Below are positions 16,948 to 26,192 of a stretch of 64,000 nt of DNA, one piece after another. The notes beneath the pieces are model-generated. The model was not told the DNA's origin. It saw only the letters and a list, made by a program, of their open reading frames with translations, and did no database searches. The translations under genes and the position numbers were made by a program. The first letter of the stretch is position 1, and each line of letters starts with the position of its first letter. Source of the DNA: CAWCTD01 sp963798455. Its GTDB lineage: Bacteria; Acidobacteriota; Terriglobia; Bryobacterales; Bryobacteraceae. Location of the stretch: positions 1,364,001 through 1,428,000 of the forward strand of contig CAWCTD010000004.1 of the NCBI GenBank assembly GCA_963798455.1, in the 5' to 3' direction.

Positions 16948-16990
16948 TCCGAGAGCCCAGGCAGGCCGCAGCTTTTGCGCGATTTCGCCG

Positions 16991-17015
16991 CCGGGCGGCG
17001 GGAAGCCCGGTTTTT
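16991..17015 (+). terminator. intrinsic terminator after the RRM gene
   Basis: CCGGGC (16991-16996) pairs with GCCCGG (17005-17010) around an 8-base loop and is followed at once by TTTTT (17011-17015). Confidence 0.8.
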
Positions 17016-17127
17016 CTACCTTCAGCCAAAGAGCCCCTAATATCTCGCGGGCGGCATTCGGGTGGTATACTCTAGGCACGGATTGCAGGTTAATATTGTG
17101 TCGTAACGAACCTTGATCTCGAGGGTT

Positions 17128-18225
17128 ATGAACGTGAATGACTTACTGGTGGTTCGCGTCCTTTTTGTGCTTTTATTGAGCAGTTCCAGCTTTTACCTCC
17201 AGCCGTTCGGCTTGTCCCGGCCCTTCTCCGCCTTGGCCGGGCTTGTGCTGGGGTTGGTCATCATCGGCTTCGAAGTGCGCGTGAAGGAAGTGAGCCTGAA
17301 GAGGCTCATCGGAGCTGCCGTGGGCTCCGTCTTGGGGATTCTGGGGGCCTTCCTCATGTCCCTGGTTGTGGGCAGAGCCCTGCCCGGGAATGTGACCACG
17401 ATCCCGTTTCTGCAGATCGGCCTGATGCTCTGGATGACGTACGTCGGCCTGGTGGTCGGTGCCAGCAAGGGGGACATGCTCAACCTGGCCGCGCTGGGGG
17501 GTATCTTCGGCAGCGAGAAGGTGAGCAAGAGCAGCTTCAAGATCCTGGACACCAGCGTGATCATCGACGGCCGCATCGCCGATATCGCCGAAACCGGGTT
17601 CCTGGACGGAATCATCGTGATTCCGCAGTTCGTTCTTCGCGAATTGCAGCTTGTGGCGGATTCCGCCGACTCCATGAAGCGCAATCGCGGCCGGCGCGGG
17701 TTGGATATCCTCCAGCGCATTCAGAAGATGCCCGCCCTGAGTGTGCAGATTCTCGAAGACGACTTCCCCCACATCCGTGACGTGGACATGAAGCTGATCG
17801 AACTGGCCAAGACCTACGACTGCAAGATCGTCACCAACGATTTCAACCTGAACAAGGTGGCCCAACTGCACGGGGTTGAGGTGCTGAACATCAACGAACT
17901 GGCCAACGCCCTCAAGCCCATCGTGCTCCCTGGCGAGACGATGCGCGTTTTCATCTTGAAGGAGGGCAAAGAGTATAACCAGGGCGTGGCCTACCTGGAC
18001 GACGGCACCATGGTGGTCGTGGACAATGCCAAGAAGATGATCTCCAAGACCATCGACATCTCCGTGACCAGCGTGCTGCAGACCACCGCCGGGAAGATGA
18101 TCTTTGGCAGGTACGACGAACGGGTCCATGGGGTGCACGAAAAGGCGCCCAACGACAAGCCGCAGGACAGGGCCCCGCGCGAACAGGCGAGTTCCGCCGC
18201 GGCGCCCCCGCCAAGGGTAGTATAG
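17128..18225 (+). CDS. membrane-anchored PIN/TRAM domain protein (YacL-like)
   Basis: Four hydrophobic segments in the first ~125 residues are followed by a PIN nuclease domain (LDTSVIIDGRIADIAETGF, with the last acidic residues in KIVTNDFNLNKVAQL) and a C-terminal TRAM RNA-binding domain (YNQGVAYLDDGTMVVVDNAK). This matches the YacL family of putative membrane-bound RNases. The ATG at 17128 with GAGGG just upstream is preferred over a TTG at 17113. The gene sits immediately before ispD-ispF, an order seen in many bacteria. TATACT at 17066-17071 is a candidate -10 box. Confidence 0.88.
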   Translation: MNVNDLLVVRVLFVLLLSSSSFYLQPFGLSRPFSALAGLVLGLVIIGFEVRVKEVSLKRLIGAAVGSVLGILGAFLMSLVVGRALPGNVTTIPFLQIGLMLWMTYVGLVVGASKGDMLNLAALGGIFGSEKVSKSSFKILDTSVIIDGRIADIAETGFLDGIIVIPQFVLRELQLVADSADSMKRNRGRRGLDILQRIQKMPALSVQILEDDFPHIRDVDMKLIELAKTYDCKIVTNDFNLNKVAQLHGVEVLNINELANALKPIVLPGETMRVFILKEGKEYNQGVAYLDDGTMVVVDNAKKMISKTIDISVTSVLQTTAGKMIFGRYDERVHGVHEKAPNDKPQDRAPREQASSAAAPPPRVV

Positions 18226-18230
18226 AGATC

Positions 18231-18956
18231 GTGAGAGTCGCCGTGATTCTACCCGCCGCGGGCCTGGGCACCCGTATGAGCCGTCAAGCCGCGGAGAGGA
18301 CCGGCACGAGCCGCAAGCAGTTCATGCTCCTCGACGGTTCGCCCATCCTGCTGCATACCATCCGAAAGTTCGGGTTCTGCCCGTCCGTGACCGAGATCTT
18401 CGTCGCGCTGAGGAAAGAAGACTTCCCCTGGGCCGAGGAGATGCTGGCCGGCGAGCGGCTGTCCAAGCCGGTCCGTCTGGTGGAGGGCGGAGACTCGCGC
18501 CAGCAGTCGGTCGAGAACGCGATCGCGGCCTTGGCTTCGGACGTCGATTTGGTTGCGGTACACGACGCCGTGCGGCCCTTCATTGAACCCTCCGTGATCG
18601 AGCGCACCATTCGCGAAGCCAGCGAATCCGGCGCCGCGATCGTGGGCATTGTGCCGGTGGACACCGTGAAGCAGGTCAAGCGCAACAAGATCCACGGCAC
18701 CATCCCCAGGGACCGCCTGGTGCTGGCGCAGACCCCGCAGATCTTCCGGCACGCCCTGCTCAAGCGCGCGTTCGCCATGGCCCGCCAGGACGGCTTCACC
18801 GGAACCGACGAATCCAGCCTGGTCGAGCGGCTGGAACAGGTGGAGGTGAGCGTGGTGCCGGGCAGCGACCGGAACATCAAGATCACCAAGCCCTCCGACA
18901 TGGACCTGGCGCGGCTCTTTCTGGCGGAAGAGGCCGGCCGGAAAAAAGCCTTGTGA
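18231..18956 (+). CDS. ispD: 2-C-methyl-D-erythritol 4-phosphate cytidylyltransferase
   Basis: IspD of normal length (241 residues), third enzyme of the non-mevalonate isoprenoid pathway, transfers CMP from CTP to methylerythritol phosphate. ILPAAGLGTRM is the nucleotide-binding loop, followed by VHDAVRPFIEPSVI, TDESSLVERL and PGSDRNIKITKPSDMDLA. The stop overlaps the ispF GTG start by four bases, so the two consecutive-pathway enzymes are coupled. Confidence 0.96.
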   Translation: MRVAVILPAAGLGTRMSRQAAERTGTSRKQFMLLDGSPILLHTIRKFGFCPSVTEIFVALRKEDFPWAEEMLAGERLSKPVRLVEGGDSRQQSVENAIAALASDVDLVAVHDAVRPFIEPSVIERTIREASESGAAIVGIVPVDTVKQVKRNKIHGTIPRDRLVLAQTPQIFRHALLKRAFAMARQDGFTGTDESSLVERLEQVEVSVVPGSDRNIKITKPSDMDLARLFLAEEAGRKKAL

Positions 18957-19444
18957 GCGAGCAACGCACCGGCATCGGCTGGGATGTTCACCGGCTGGTG
19001 AGGGGCCGTCCGCTCATCCTTGGGGGCGTGCACATCCCCTCGGATCTGGGTCTGGAAGGCCACTCCGATGCCGACGTGCTGGCCCACGCCGTCACCGACG
19101 CCCTGCTGGGCGCGGCCGCGCTGGGCGACATCGGGCAACTTTTCCCGGACAGCGACCCGCGTTGGGCCGGCGCCGACAGCCTCCAGTTTGTCCGCCACGC
19201 TTCGGACCTGCTGGCGTCGGCGGGCTATTCCATCGTGAATGTTGACGCAACGGTCATCCTGGAGCGCCCCAAGCTCAAGGAGCACAGGACGGCCATCCGC
19301 GAGCAACTGGCGCACGCCGTGGGCTTGCCGGCGGACCGCGTCTCGGTGAAGTTCAAGACCGCCGAGAAGCTGGGGCCCGTGGGAGAGGGCCTCGCCGCCG
19401 AGGCGCAAGCTATCGCTACGATTCGCTCCTTGCGCTCTACTTGA
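18953..19444 (+). CDS. ispF: 2-C-methyl-D-erythritol 2,4-cyclodiphosphate synthase
   Basis: IspF of 163 residues cyclises the CDP-methylerythritol phosphate product with loss of CMP. The zinc ligands lie in GIGWDVHRL (DxH) and GHSDADVLAHAVTDALLG; ALGDIGQLFPDSDPRW is the other signature block and the C-terminal EKLGPVGEGLAAEAQA closes the fold. GTG start inside the end of ispD. It overlaps the convergent M28 peptidase gene by 8 bases at the 3' end. Confidence 0.96.
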   Translation: MSEQRTGIGWDVHRLVRGRPLILGGVHIPSDLGLEGHSDADVLAHAVTDALLGAAALGDIGQLFPDSDPRWAGADSLQFVRHASDLLASAGYSIVNVDATVILERPKLKEHRTAIREQLAHAVGLPADRVSVKFKTAEKLGPVGEGLAAEAQAIATIRSLRST

Positions 19445-21050
19445 CCCCGCTCTTCAGCCGCGCCGCCAGGAACTCGTCCCCCGGGTTCCAGGTCGGTAGT
19501 TTCTCCATGTTCGCGGCACTCTGGCCCAACAGGAACCCAAAGCGCGCCATCTGCTCTATCCCCGAGAAGTCCCAGTCATCATGGTATTCGTCGGACGGCT
19601 GGTGGTAGTGTTTCGCGTTGAACTCCTCGAACATCTTCGCCCCGTATCCTTCCGGCTTGCCGGCGAACTGGTCGCCTTCGTCGATGGTGAAAGACGGAAT
19701 GCCCACCTGGGCGAAGGAAAAGTGGTCCGAGCGGTAGTAGCTGCCCTGCTCGGGTCTCGGGTCGGGATCGATGACCAGGTTCATGCGCCGGGCGGCCTCC
19801 TGAACCTGCGGCCAAAAAGTCGTCCGTTCGGCGCCGCTGACTACAACGTCCTTGGTGCGCCCAAAGGGGAAGATCGCGTCGAAATTGAGGGCCACCGCCG
19901 TCTTCCCGGGCGGAATGATTGGATGAGCCGCGTAGTACTCGGAACCCCGGAGACCGCTCTCCTCCGCCGTCACGGCCAGGAAAAGGGCCGACCGCCGGGG
20001 CTTCTGCTCGAGCGAAGCCCACAGCCGCGCCATCTCCAACAGGACTCCGCACCCGGTGGCATTGTCCACCGCGCCGTTGTAGATCGAGTCGCCATTCACC
20101 GGAACGCCGATCCCGAGGTGGTCCCAATGCGCGCTAAAGATGACCGCTTGGGAGGCGAGCGCCGGATCGCTGCCCGGCACGATGGCCGCGACATTGGCGG
20201 TGTTGATGTCGCGGATCTTACTGTTGATGCGGCCCCGGATGCGGATTCCGAGAGGGATCGGCTTGAAATCGCGCGATTCTGACGCTTTCAGAAGCTCATC
20301 CACGGTCCTGCCCGCCATGGCCAGCAGCTTCTCCCCCGATTCCTGCGTCACCCAGCCGGCAAAGGCAAGCTCCGGCGCGCCCGGCTTGAGCCTGACGTAG
20401 GTATCCTCTCTGCCCCAGGAGTTTCTCACCACGTCCCACCCGTAACCCGCCGTCGGAGTGGTGTGGATGATGATCGCTCCCACCGCGCCCACTCGCAGGG
20501 CCTCCTCGAACTTGTAGGTCCAGCGGCCGTAGTAGGTCAGCGCGCGGCCACCGAAGAATTTGGGATCCTGGGAGGGCGGCTCGTTGGTGAACAGTACCAG
20601 GATCTTGCCTTTCACATCCGCGCCCTTGAAGTCATCCCACTGAAACTCCGGCGCGACGATGCCGTGGCCCACGAAGACGGCCTCGGCATCGAACTGGTCC
20701 ACCGGCCTCTGCCGCAGGCTCGATCCGACAAAATCCGAGAGCCAACCGAAGGACAACTTCCCACTCTTGCCCTCGGCGGACATCCGCGCGCCGGGCTGCG
20801 GCTCAACCCCAACCAGCGGAACTTTCTGGAAGTACGTCCCGCTGTCGCCAGCGGGCTTTGCGCCCATGAGCGCGAACTGCGTCGCCATGTATTCGGTGGC
20901 GAGTTCGCCTCCGCGCGTGCCGACGCCGCGCCCCTCGAGCAAGTCGCTCGCCAGGAACTTTACGTCAGCGCGGATCCGTTCGCCGGAAATCTGCTGAATC
21001 TGCGCGGCCGCACATGCAGCCATGACCAGGAGAAGAATGAGTCGTCGCAT
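19437..21050 (-). CDS. secreted M28-family aminopeptidase with PA insert
   Basis: The 537-residue protein begins with a Sec signal (MRRLILLLVMAACAAAQ). A protease-associated (PA) insert lies around residues 120-240 (GAIIIHTTPTAGYGWD). The M28 di-zinc catalytic domain follows: FSAHWDHLG, GAVDNATGCGVLLE, VTAEESGLRGSEYY, YYRSDHFSFA and KHYHQPSDEY. It should release N-terminal amino acids from peptides in the periplasm or outside. Convergent with ispF. Confidence 0.92.
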   Translation of the reverse strand: MRRLILLLVMAACAAAQIQQISGERIRADVKFLASDLLEGRGVGTRGGELATEYMATQFALMGAKPAGDSGTYFQKVPLVGVEPQPGARMSAEGKSGKLSFGWLSDFVGSSLRQRPVDQFDAEAVFVGHGIVAPEFQWDDFKGADVKGKILVLFTNEPPSQDPKFFGGRALTYYGRWTYKFEEALRVGAVGAIIIHTTPTAGYGWDVVRNSWGREDTYVRLKPGAPELAFAGWVTQESGEKLLAMAGRTVDELLKASESRDFKPIPLGIRIRGRINSKIRDINTANVAAIVPGSDPALASQAVIFSAHWDHLGIGVPVNGDSIYNGAVDNATGCGVLLEMARLWASLEQKPRRSALFLAVTAEESGLRGSEYYAAHPIIPPGKTAVALNFDAIFPFGRTKDVVVSGAERTTFWPQVQEAARRMNLVIDPDPRPEQGSYYRSDHFSFAQVGIPSFTIDEGDQFAGKPEGYGAKMFEEFNAKHYHQPSDEYHDDWDFSGIEQMARFGFLLGQSAANMEKLPTWNPGDEFLAARLKSGVK

Positions 21051-21206
21051 GAGAGAACCAGTAATTCCAGTGTACTTCTGTCGTGCGGCAATGTTGCGAC
21101 TGCTGTGTATGAAAGGCCTCCCGGCGGGTGTTAAGAGATCCTCACGCGGCTAAATCGCCTGAGGCCGCAGGCCCTGCTCGGCGCGAGGTATACTGCGTAA
21201 TTGCGG

Positions 21207-22073
21207 ATGCTTCTGTTACTTGTCGCGTTGGCTGGCTGTTCTGCGGCGCAGCCCGCCAGCGTGGACACCTCGACACCCATCGGGCAGGCCTTCGTACGGC
21301 TGTACAATTTCGACTTCCCGGGCGCGCATTCCATTTTGGATCGCCAGATCTCTCAGGATCCCGAGTTTGCACTTCCCTACTCCGTGAAGGCGGCGGCCTA
21401 CCTGTTCGGCGAGATGCACCGGCTGAAGATCCTTCAGATGGATTTCTTCGAGGACGATGACAAGGTCGTCGACCGCCGCAATCTCACGCCGGATCCTGCC
21501 GTTCGCATCGAGTTTTCACGGATGATTCACGCCGCCCGCGCCCGCGCCAACGCCCGCCTTGTTACTCATCCGGAAGACCGCGACGCGCTTTTCGCCTTGT
21601 GCATGTCCGCGGGCTTGGTGACGGACTACGCCGCCCTGGTGGAAAGGCGGCGGTTCGCCAGCTTCTCGCTCGCCAGGCACACGCAGGTGTATGCTGTGAA
21701 GTTGCTGGCTCTGGACCCTCCCTGCTATGATGCGCACCTGACCTCGGGATCGGTGGAATACGTGATCGGCAGTCTTTATTTCTTCGTCCGATGGTTCGTT
21801 CACATCGATGGGATCGAGGGCAGCAAGCAGAAGGGCATTGAGCATTTGCAGATCGTGGCCGAGCGCGGCAAGTACTACGGCCCCTTCGCCAGGGTTCTCT
21901 TGTCGGTCATCTATCTGCGCGAGAAGCGGCCGCGGGATGCGGAGAACCTGCTGGCGGGACTGGCCTCCGATTTCCCGGAGAACCCTCTGTTTCAAAGGGA
22001 ACTGGCCCGTGCGCGCGCAATGGCGCGCCTGCGCCCTCCCTTTGAGGCTGCCCCCGGGCACGGTGCCCGGTGA
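21207..22073 (+). CDS. TPR-like lipoprotein of unknown function
   Basis: A 288-residue protein begins MLLLLVALAGCSAAQ, a lipoprotein signal with a LAGC lipobox, so it is probably anchored to a membrane facing the periplasm. The rest is helical with tetratricopeptide-like pairs, e.g. RLYNFDFPGAHSILDRQI near the start and YLREKRPRDAENLLAGLASD near the end. I do not recognise a specific family. TATACT at 21189-21194 is a candidate -10, giving a very short leader. The ATG at 21207 is preferred to a TTG at 21201. It precedes the radical SAM operon by 27 bases, so a shared role is likely. Confidence 0.65.
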   Translation: MLLLLVALAGCSAAQPASVDTSTPIGQAFVRLYNFDFPGAHSILDRQISQDPEFALPYSVKAAAYLFGEMHRLKILQMDFFEDDDKVVDRRNLTPDPAVRIEFSRMIHAARARANARLVTHPEDRDALFALCMSAGLVTDYAALVERRRFASFSLARHTQVYAVKLLALDPPCYDAHLTSGSVEYVIGSLYFFVRWFVHIDGIEGSKQKGIEHLQIVAERGKYYGPFARVLLSVIYLREKRPRDAENLLAGLASDFPENPLFQRELARARAMARLRPPFEAAPGHGAR

Positions 22074-22100
22074 TATACTGTGACACAATGTTAGGGGTCT

Positions 22101-23267
22101 ATGGGTAGCGTACTTCAGTCGTGGCAGCGTAGCGCGATTCGAAACAGCATGGAGCGCTACCGTCGCGCTCAAGAAGATTACTACGCGGGCGGCAAGCCGC
22201 TGGTGGAGATCGACGGCCACAAGGCATTCTCCCTGGTGAGCCCTCCGCTGGGCGCGCCCGCGACGCGCAGGCGAATTCGGCTGATCGTGGACAATATGAT
22301 GCAGAGCGGCCAGGCCGGGGCCGCGGTGCCCGCCCGGACGCCCCACGTCGCCACCATCGCGGTGACCTATAACTGCCAGTGCGATTGCGGGCACTGTTCG
22401 GCCGTGGACTATCAGCGCGAAACTTCCCGCAACGGCCACGCGCTCAGCTTCGAAGAGCTGAAGAGCGCCATCGAGCAGACCGTAGACCTGGGAACCACCT
22501 GTGTCATCCTGACGGGCGGGGAACCGCTCCTGTTCCCGAAGATCTACGATCTGATCGCGGCCGTGGACCGCTCGCGGAGCGTCTGTACCATTTTCAGCAA
22601 CGGCGAGTTCCTGACCGAACACACCGTGCCGAGGCTGAAGGAGGCGGGTCTGTACGGCGTGTACGTGAGCCTGGACCACGCCGACCCCGCCCGCCACGAC
22701 GAGAACCGCGCGCGGCCAGACCTTTTCGCCAAAGCCACCCGCGGCCTGGAACTGTGCCGGAAGGCGGGTGTCCTCACCGGCATCTCGACATACGCCACGC
22801 ACGAAAAGATGAAGAACGGCGAGTTGGACGCGATGATGGACGTGGCGCGGGATCTCGATGTGCTGGAGGTCTTTCTCTTCGACGTCATTCCGACCGGCCG
22901 CTTGAGCAGCCACCGCGAATGCCTGTTGACTGACGAGGAGGCCGGGCAGATCGTGGAATTCCGGAAGAAGTATTTGGAGAAGCCCGACTACCCGCGCATC
23001 GTCCACCAGACCATGTTCGCCAGCATCGCCTATCCCTGTGTGGCAGAGGGCTGCCCGGCGGCCATGGTGCAGCTTCACCTGCGCGCCAACGGCGATGTCT
23101 CCCCCTGCGATTTCACGCCATACTCGTTCGGAAGCATCCGGCGGCAGTCCCTGCGCGAAATCTGGGAATCCATGGCGGCGAACCCTCTCTACGCGCAACC
23201 GTCGGCCCGCTGCCGCCTCTCCCGCCCGGACTTCTGGGTCAAGCTCGACGAATCCATTCAGCGGTGA
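22101..23267 (+). CDS. radical SAM enzyme with SPASM-like Cys-rich C-terminus
   Basis: The 388-residue enzyme has the radical SAM cluster motif in NCQCDCGHC (CxxxCxxC, around residue 92), GGEPLL for SAM binding and the VSLDHADPARHDENR substrate region. After the barrel, several Cys residues (YPCVAEGCPAA, ...VSPCDF, ...ARCRL) resemble a SPASM/Twitch auxiliary Fe-S site. The reaction is unknown. The next two genes overlap it by four bases each and encode an acyl reductase and an acyl ligase, so a lipid or polyketide-like substrate is the best guess. No precursor-peptide gene is visible, so a RiPP role is less likely. Confidence 0.8.
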   Translation: MGSVLQSWQRSAIRNSMERYRRAQEDYYAGGKPLVEIDGHKAFSLVSPPLGAPATRRRIRLIVDNMMQSGQAGAAVPARTPHVATIAVTYNCQCDCGHCSAVDYQRETSRNGHALSFEELKSAIEQTVDLGTTCVILTGGEPLLFPKIYDLIAAVDRSRSVCTIFSNGEFLTEHTVPRLKEAGLYGVYVSLDHADPARHDENRARPDLFAKATRGLELCRKAGVLTGISTYATHEKMKNGELDAMMDVARDLDVLEVFLFDVIPTGRLSSHRECLLTDEEAGQIVEFRKKYLEKPDYPRIVHQTMFASIAYPCVAEGCPAAMVQLHLRANGDVSPCDFTPYSFGSIRRQSLREIWESMAANPLYAQPSARCRLSRPDFWVKLDESIQR

Positions 23268-24430
23268 ACCCGACACAACAGACTGAAGCCGGTGAGCGGA
23301 TTGTGCTGACCGGCGCCACCGGTTTCCTGGGTCAGGAGGTCTTTCGGCTGCTTCTTGAGCTCCAGCCGGAGGCGCGCCTGGTGCTGCTGGTGCGGGCGTC
23401 CAGGGAAAAGAGTGTGGCCCAGAGGCTTGACGCGCTGATCGAGCGCTGCTGCGCCCCAGAAGGACGCGGCTCCGCCCGCCGGCGGATCGAGGTGTACGCC
23501 GCTGACACGGGCGCCGACCGCTGCGGGCTTTCGCAGCGTGACTGGACAGCCGTGGCCAGCGGGGCCACGCGCTTCATCCATGCCGCCGCCGCGGTGCGCT
23601 TCGATGCGGCCCCGGAGGAGGCGCGCCGCGCGAACGTCGGGGGAGTGCGTAATGTGCTGGAACTGGGAGAGCAGGCACACCGAGGCGGGTCGCTCCGCAG
23701 CTTCACTCATGTGAGCACGGCATTCGTGGCGGGCCGCCGGACCGGAATTGTTCGTGAGGACGAGCTCGGCGCCGGCCAGCGGTTCCGGAACACGTATGAG
23801 CGCAGCAAGTGCGAGGCGGAGGCTCTGGTGCGGGCTCGCGCCCGCGACCTGCCCGTCGTCATCGTGCGGCCGAGCATCGTCGTGGGCCACTCCCGCACGG
23901 GGGTCACGAGCAGTTTTCACACCATGTACTGGCCTTTGCGCGCTTACGTCCAGAAGCGCTGGCGAATCGTGCCCGGCCGCCCGCAAACGCCCATCGACAT
24001 GGTTCCGGTGGACTTCGTGGCCGAGGCGACGGTACACCTTGCCTTCGACGATCAGGCCGCCGCGCGTACCTTCCACCTGTGTGCGGGGCCAGGCCGCAGC
24101 TCCACCATCGGCGAGATTGCCGATGCCGCGGCCAGCTTTTTCCGGTTGCAGCCGCCTCGCTTCGTCAACCCGGTGCTGTTCATGGCGCTGCTGCGTCCTC
24201 TGCTGGAGTTGACGGTGTGGGGCTCGCGGCGTCATATCCTTAAAAAGGGCTGGTTCTATCGCCCGTACATGGACATGCAGCTTGAGTTCGACACCACCCG
24301 GGCGGACGCACTGCTGGCGCCCGCGGGCATCCGGCCTCCGAGGGTCATGGACTACCTGGAACGGCTTTTTGAGTACTGCCTGGAGTCCGATTGGGGCCGC
24401 CGCCCTCCGGCCGCAAGAACGCTGCCATGA
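23264..24430 (+). CDS. NAD(P)-dependent acyl/thioester reductase (male-sterility type SDR)
   Basis: The 388-residue extended SDR begins with the dinucleotide-binding TGATGFLGQEVFRLLLEL. The catalytic Tyr-Lys pair is in NTYERSKCEAEALV. The remaining sequence (IDMVPVDFVAEATVHLA, HLCAGPG) matches thioester reductase or fatty-acyl reductase domains, which reduce an acyl thioester to aldehyde or alcohol. The GTG start overlaps the radical SAM stop (GTGA) and its stop overlaps the ligase start (ATGA). With the adjacent AMP-ligase it forms what looks like a split carboxylate-activation and reduction pair; no carrier protein is seen. Confidence 0.8.
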   Translation: MNPTQQTEAGERIVLTGATGFLGQEVFRLLLELQPEARLVLLVRASREKSVAQRLDALIERCCAPEGRGSARRRIEVYAADTGADRCGLSQRDWTAVASGATRFIHAAAAVRFDAAPEEARRANVGGVRNVLELGEQAHRGGSLRSFTHVSTAFVAGRRTGIVREDELGAGQRFRNTYERSKCEAEALVRARARDLPVVIVRPSIVVGHSRTGVTSSFHTMYWPLRAYVQKRWRIVPGRPQTPIDMVPVDFVAEATVHLAFDDQAAARTFHLCAGPGRSSTIGEIADAAASFFRLQPPRFVNPVLFMALLRPLLELTVWGSRRHILKKGWFYRPYMDMQLEFDTTRADALLAPAGIRPPRVMDYLERLFEYCLESDWGRRPPAARTLP

Positions 24431-26094
24431 TTCGCCGGTTGCGCATCATCCGCAATCCTGAACTAACCCTGGCGAATCTGCTTGACGAACTACTGCCCGT
24501 GTCTGGAGACTGTCTGACCAGCCGCGAGCTAGACGGGCAGTCGAGCCGCGATCTGCGCTTCTCGGATGTGTACCGTGAGGTGTGCGCCATGAGCCGCTTC
24601 CTGGTCGAGGCGGCGGGTCTCGGCCGGGGCGAACGGGTGGCCATCTGGAAGACCAACGATCGCCGCTGCTTTGCCTGGTTCCTGGCGGTCATCCGTGCCG
24701 GCGGGGTGGCCGTTCCCCTGAACCCGTTGCTGCCGCTGGCGGAGGCCAAGGCCATCATGGCCCGTTGCGGGGTGTCCATCCTGGTGACGGATGCCGCGTT
24801 GTTCGAGACCTCGATCCAGTCACGCGACGCACTGCCCTTGAGCCGTTTGGTGCAGGGAGGTGGGGAAGCCCCTCTGGACGGCTTCCTGCGTTTTACGCCG
24901 GAGTGGCTGGACGCCCCGCTCGCGCCACCCGCGAGCGTCACCCCAACCGACACCGTTGCCGTGTTCTACTCCTCCGGAACCGAAGGATCACCCAAGGGCG
25001 CCCTGCTGTCCAGCCAGGCACTGCTGGCGGGACGGGCTGTAGCCTCTCTTTCCGCGGCGCTGGCGGGACGCAGGGCCATGGCCTTGTTCACGCTGCCCTG
25101 GGCGCACATTATGGCAGTGAGCACGGCTGTATACGGGCTGCTGGCCGGGGTGCCCGCCTGCCTGCTGCGCCGCTTCGAGGTTCCCGCCGCGATCGCCGCC
25201 ATCGAGAGCCACAGGATCAACGTCGTGGTAGGTGTCCCAGCCATGTTCATCCGTCTGATCAACGCGGCGCCGGCGCCCGAATCGCTCGCAAGCGTGGAGC
25301 TGTGGGTCTCGGCCAGCGATCATTTGCCCGGTTTCTATCGCCGCCGCCTTCTTCAGTACGGGGCGCTGGTGCGCGGTCCGGGCCGGTTCCGGATCAGGCC
25401 GTTGTTCCTCAACGCATACGGCATGGTGGAGTTGGGCGGGATCGCCCTGTTCGGTTTGGACGCCCCCTTCCTGCCGGGGGACGGTGAGTTGTGCCTGCCG
25501 GTCCCTCCGCTGCGCGTGCGTGTCGCGGACGAGCAGGGACGAGCCACGCCGGCGGGAGTGGCCGGTGAGTGCCAGATCAGCGGCCCGGGCGTCACGGGCC
25601 GGTACTGGGACAACTCCGGAGGCACGTCAGAACCCCTGGCGGCGGGAGGATGGCTGCGCACCGGCGATCTGGCCGTCCGTGACCGGCTGGGCTTTGTGCG
25701 CCTCACTGGCCGGGCCAAGGACGTCATCAAGTGCGGAGGCTACTCCGTGTACGCCAGTGAAGTGGAAGAAGCGCTCGCCTCTCACCCCGCCGTGGCGCGC
25801 GCCGCGGTCATCGGCGTTCCGCACCCCGACAAGGGCGAGGCGCCGGTAGCGGTTCTGGAGTGTCGGGCGGGCTTCTCGCCGGCGGAAGACGAGTTGCTGG
25901 CCTGGTGTCGCAGCCGCCTGGCGGCCTATAAAGTCCCCCGTAGAGTCCACCAGGTCGATCCAGGCTCGCTCCCGCAGGGCGTCACCGAGAAGGTACTGAA
26001 ACGCGTCCTCCGCGAGCGCTATGCCTCCGATTTCGGCGCCTCGCGTCTCAACCCGAATCTGGATTATCAAGGGCCTCAAACTCACCAGGGTTAA
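24427..26094 (+). CDS. AMP-dependent acyl-CoA/ACP ligase
   Basis: The 555-residue ANL-superfamily enzyme activates a carboxylic acid as an adenylate. Motifs: YSSGTEGSPKGALLSS (ATP loop), NAYGMVEL, GWLRTGDLA, RLTGRAKDVIKCGGYSVYAS (hinge) and TEKVLKRVLRER (C-terminal catalytic Lys). The start is set at 24427, where ATGA overlaps the reductase stop; an in-frame start at 24391 lies inside the upstream gene. The acyl substrate is unknown. Last gene of the operon; the 98 bases before the convergent phosphatase show no clear terminator. Confidence 0.85.
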   Translation: MIRRLRIIRNPELTLANLLDELLPVSGDCLTSRELDGQSSRDLRFSDVYREVCAMSRFLVEAAGLGRGERVAIWKTNDRRCFAWFLAVIRAGGVAVPLNPLLPLAEAKAIMARCGVSILVTDAALFETSIQSRDALPLSRLVQGGGEAPLDGFLRFTPEWLDAPLAPPASVTPTDTVAVFYSSGTEGSPKGALLSSQALLAGRAVASLSAALAGRRAMALFTLPWAHIMAVSTAVYGLLAGVPACLLRRFEVPAAIAAIESHRINVVVGVPAMFIRLINAAPAPESLASVELWVSASDHLPGFYRRRLLQYGALVRGPGRFRIRPLFLNAYGMVELGGIALFGLDAPFLPGDGELCLPVPPLRVRVADEQGRATPAGVAGECQISGPGVTGRYWDNSGGTSEPLAAGGWLRTGDLAVRDRLGFVRLTGRAKDVIKCGGYSVYASEVEEALASHPAVARAAVIGVPHPDKGEAPVAVLECRAGFSPAEDELLAWCRSRLAAYKVPRRVHQVDPGSLPQGVTEKVLKRVLRERYASDFGASRLNPNLDYQGPQTHQG

Positions 26095-26192
26095 GCCCGG
26101 CCGCTAAGACCTCATTTGCCTCCCGCTGCGGATCGTCCAGGGCGGCGGTGCGCCCGCCATGGCCGTGCTGAGGAAGCGGAACTGAGCCTCCG

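Noticed and set aside
21516..23276. A 586-codon minus-strand open frame opposite the TPR and radical SAM genes
   Set aside because: Antisense shadow of recognised genes with no motif or ribosome site.
22101..26094. A RiPP (modified peptide) cluster around the radical SAM enzyme
   Set aside because: No short precursor-like ORF or peptide exporter is visible, and the coupled partners are acyl-type enzymes.
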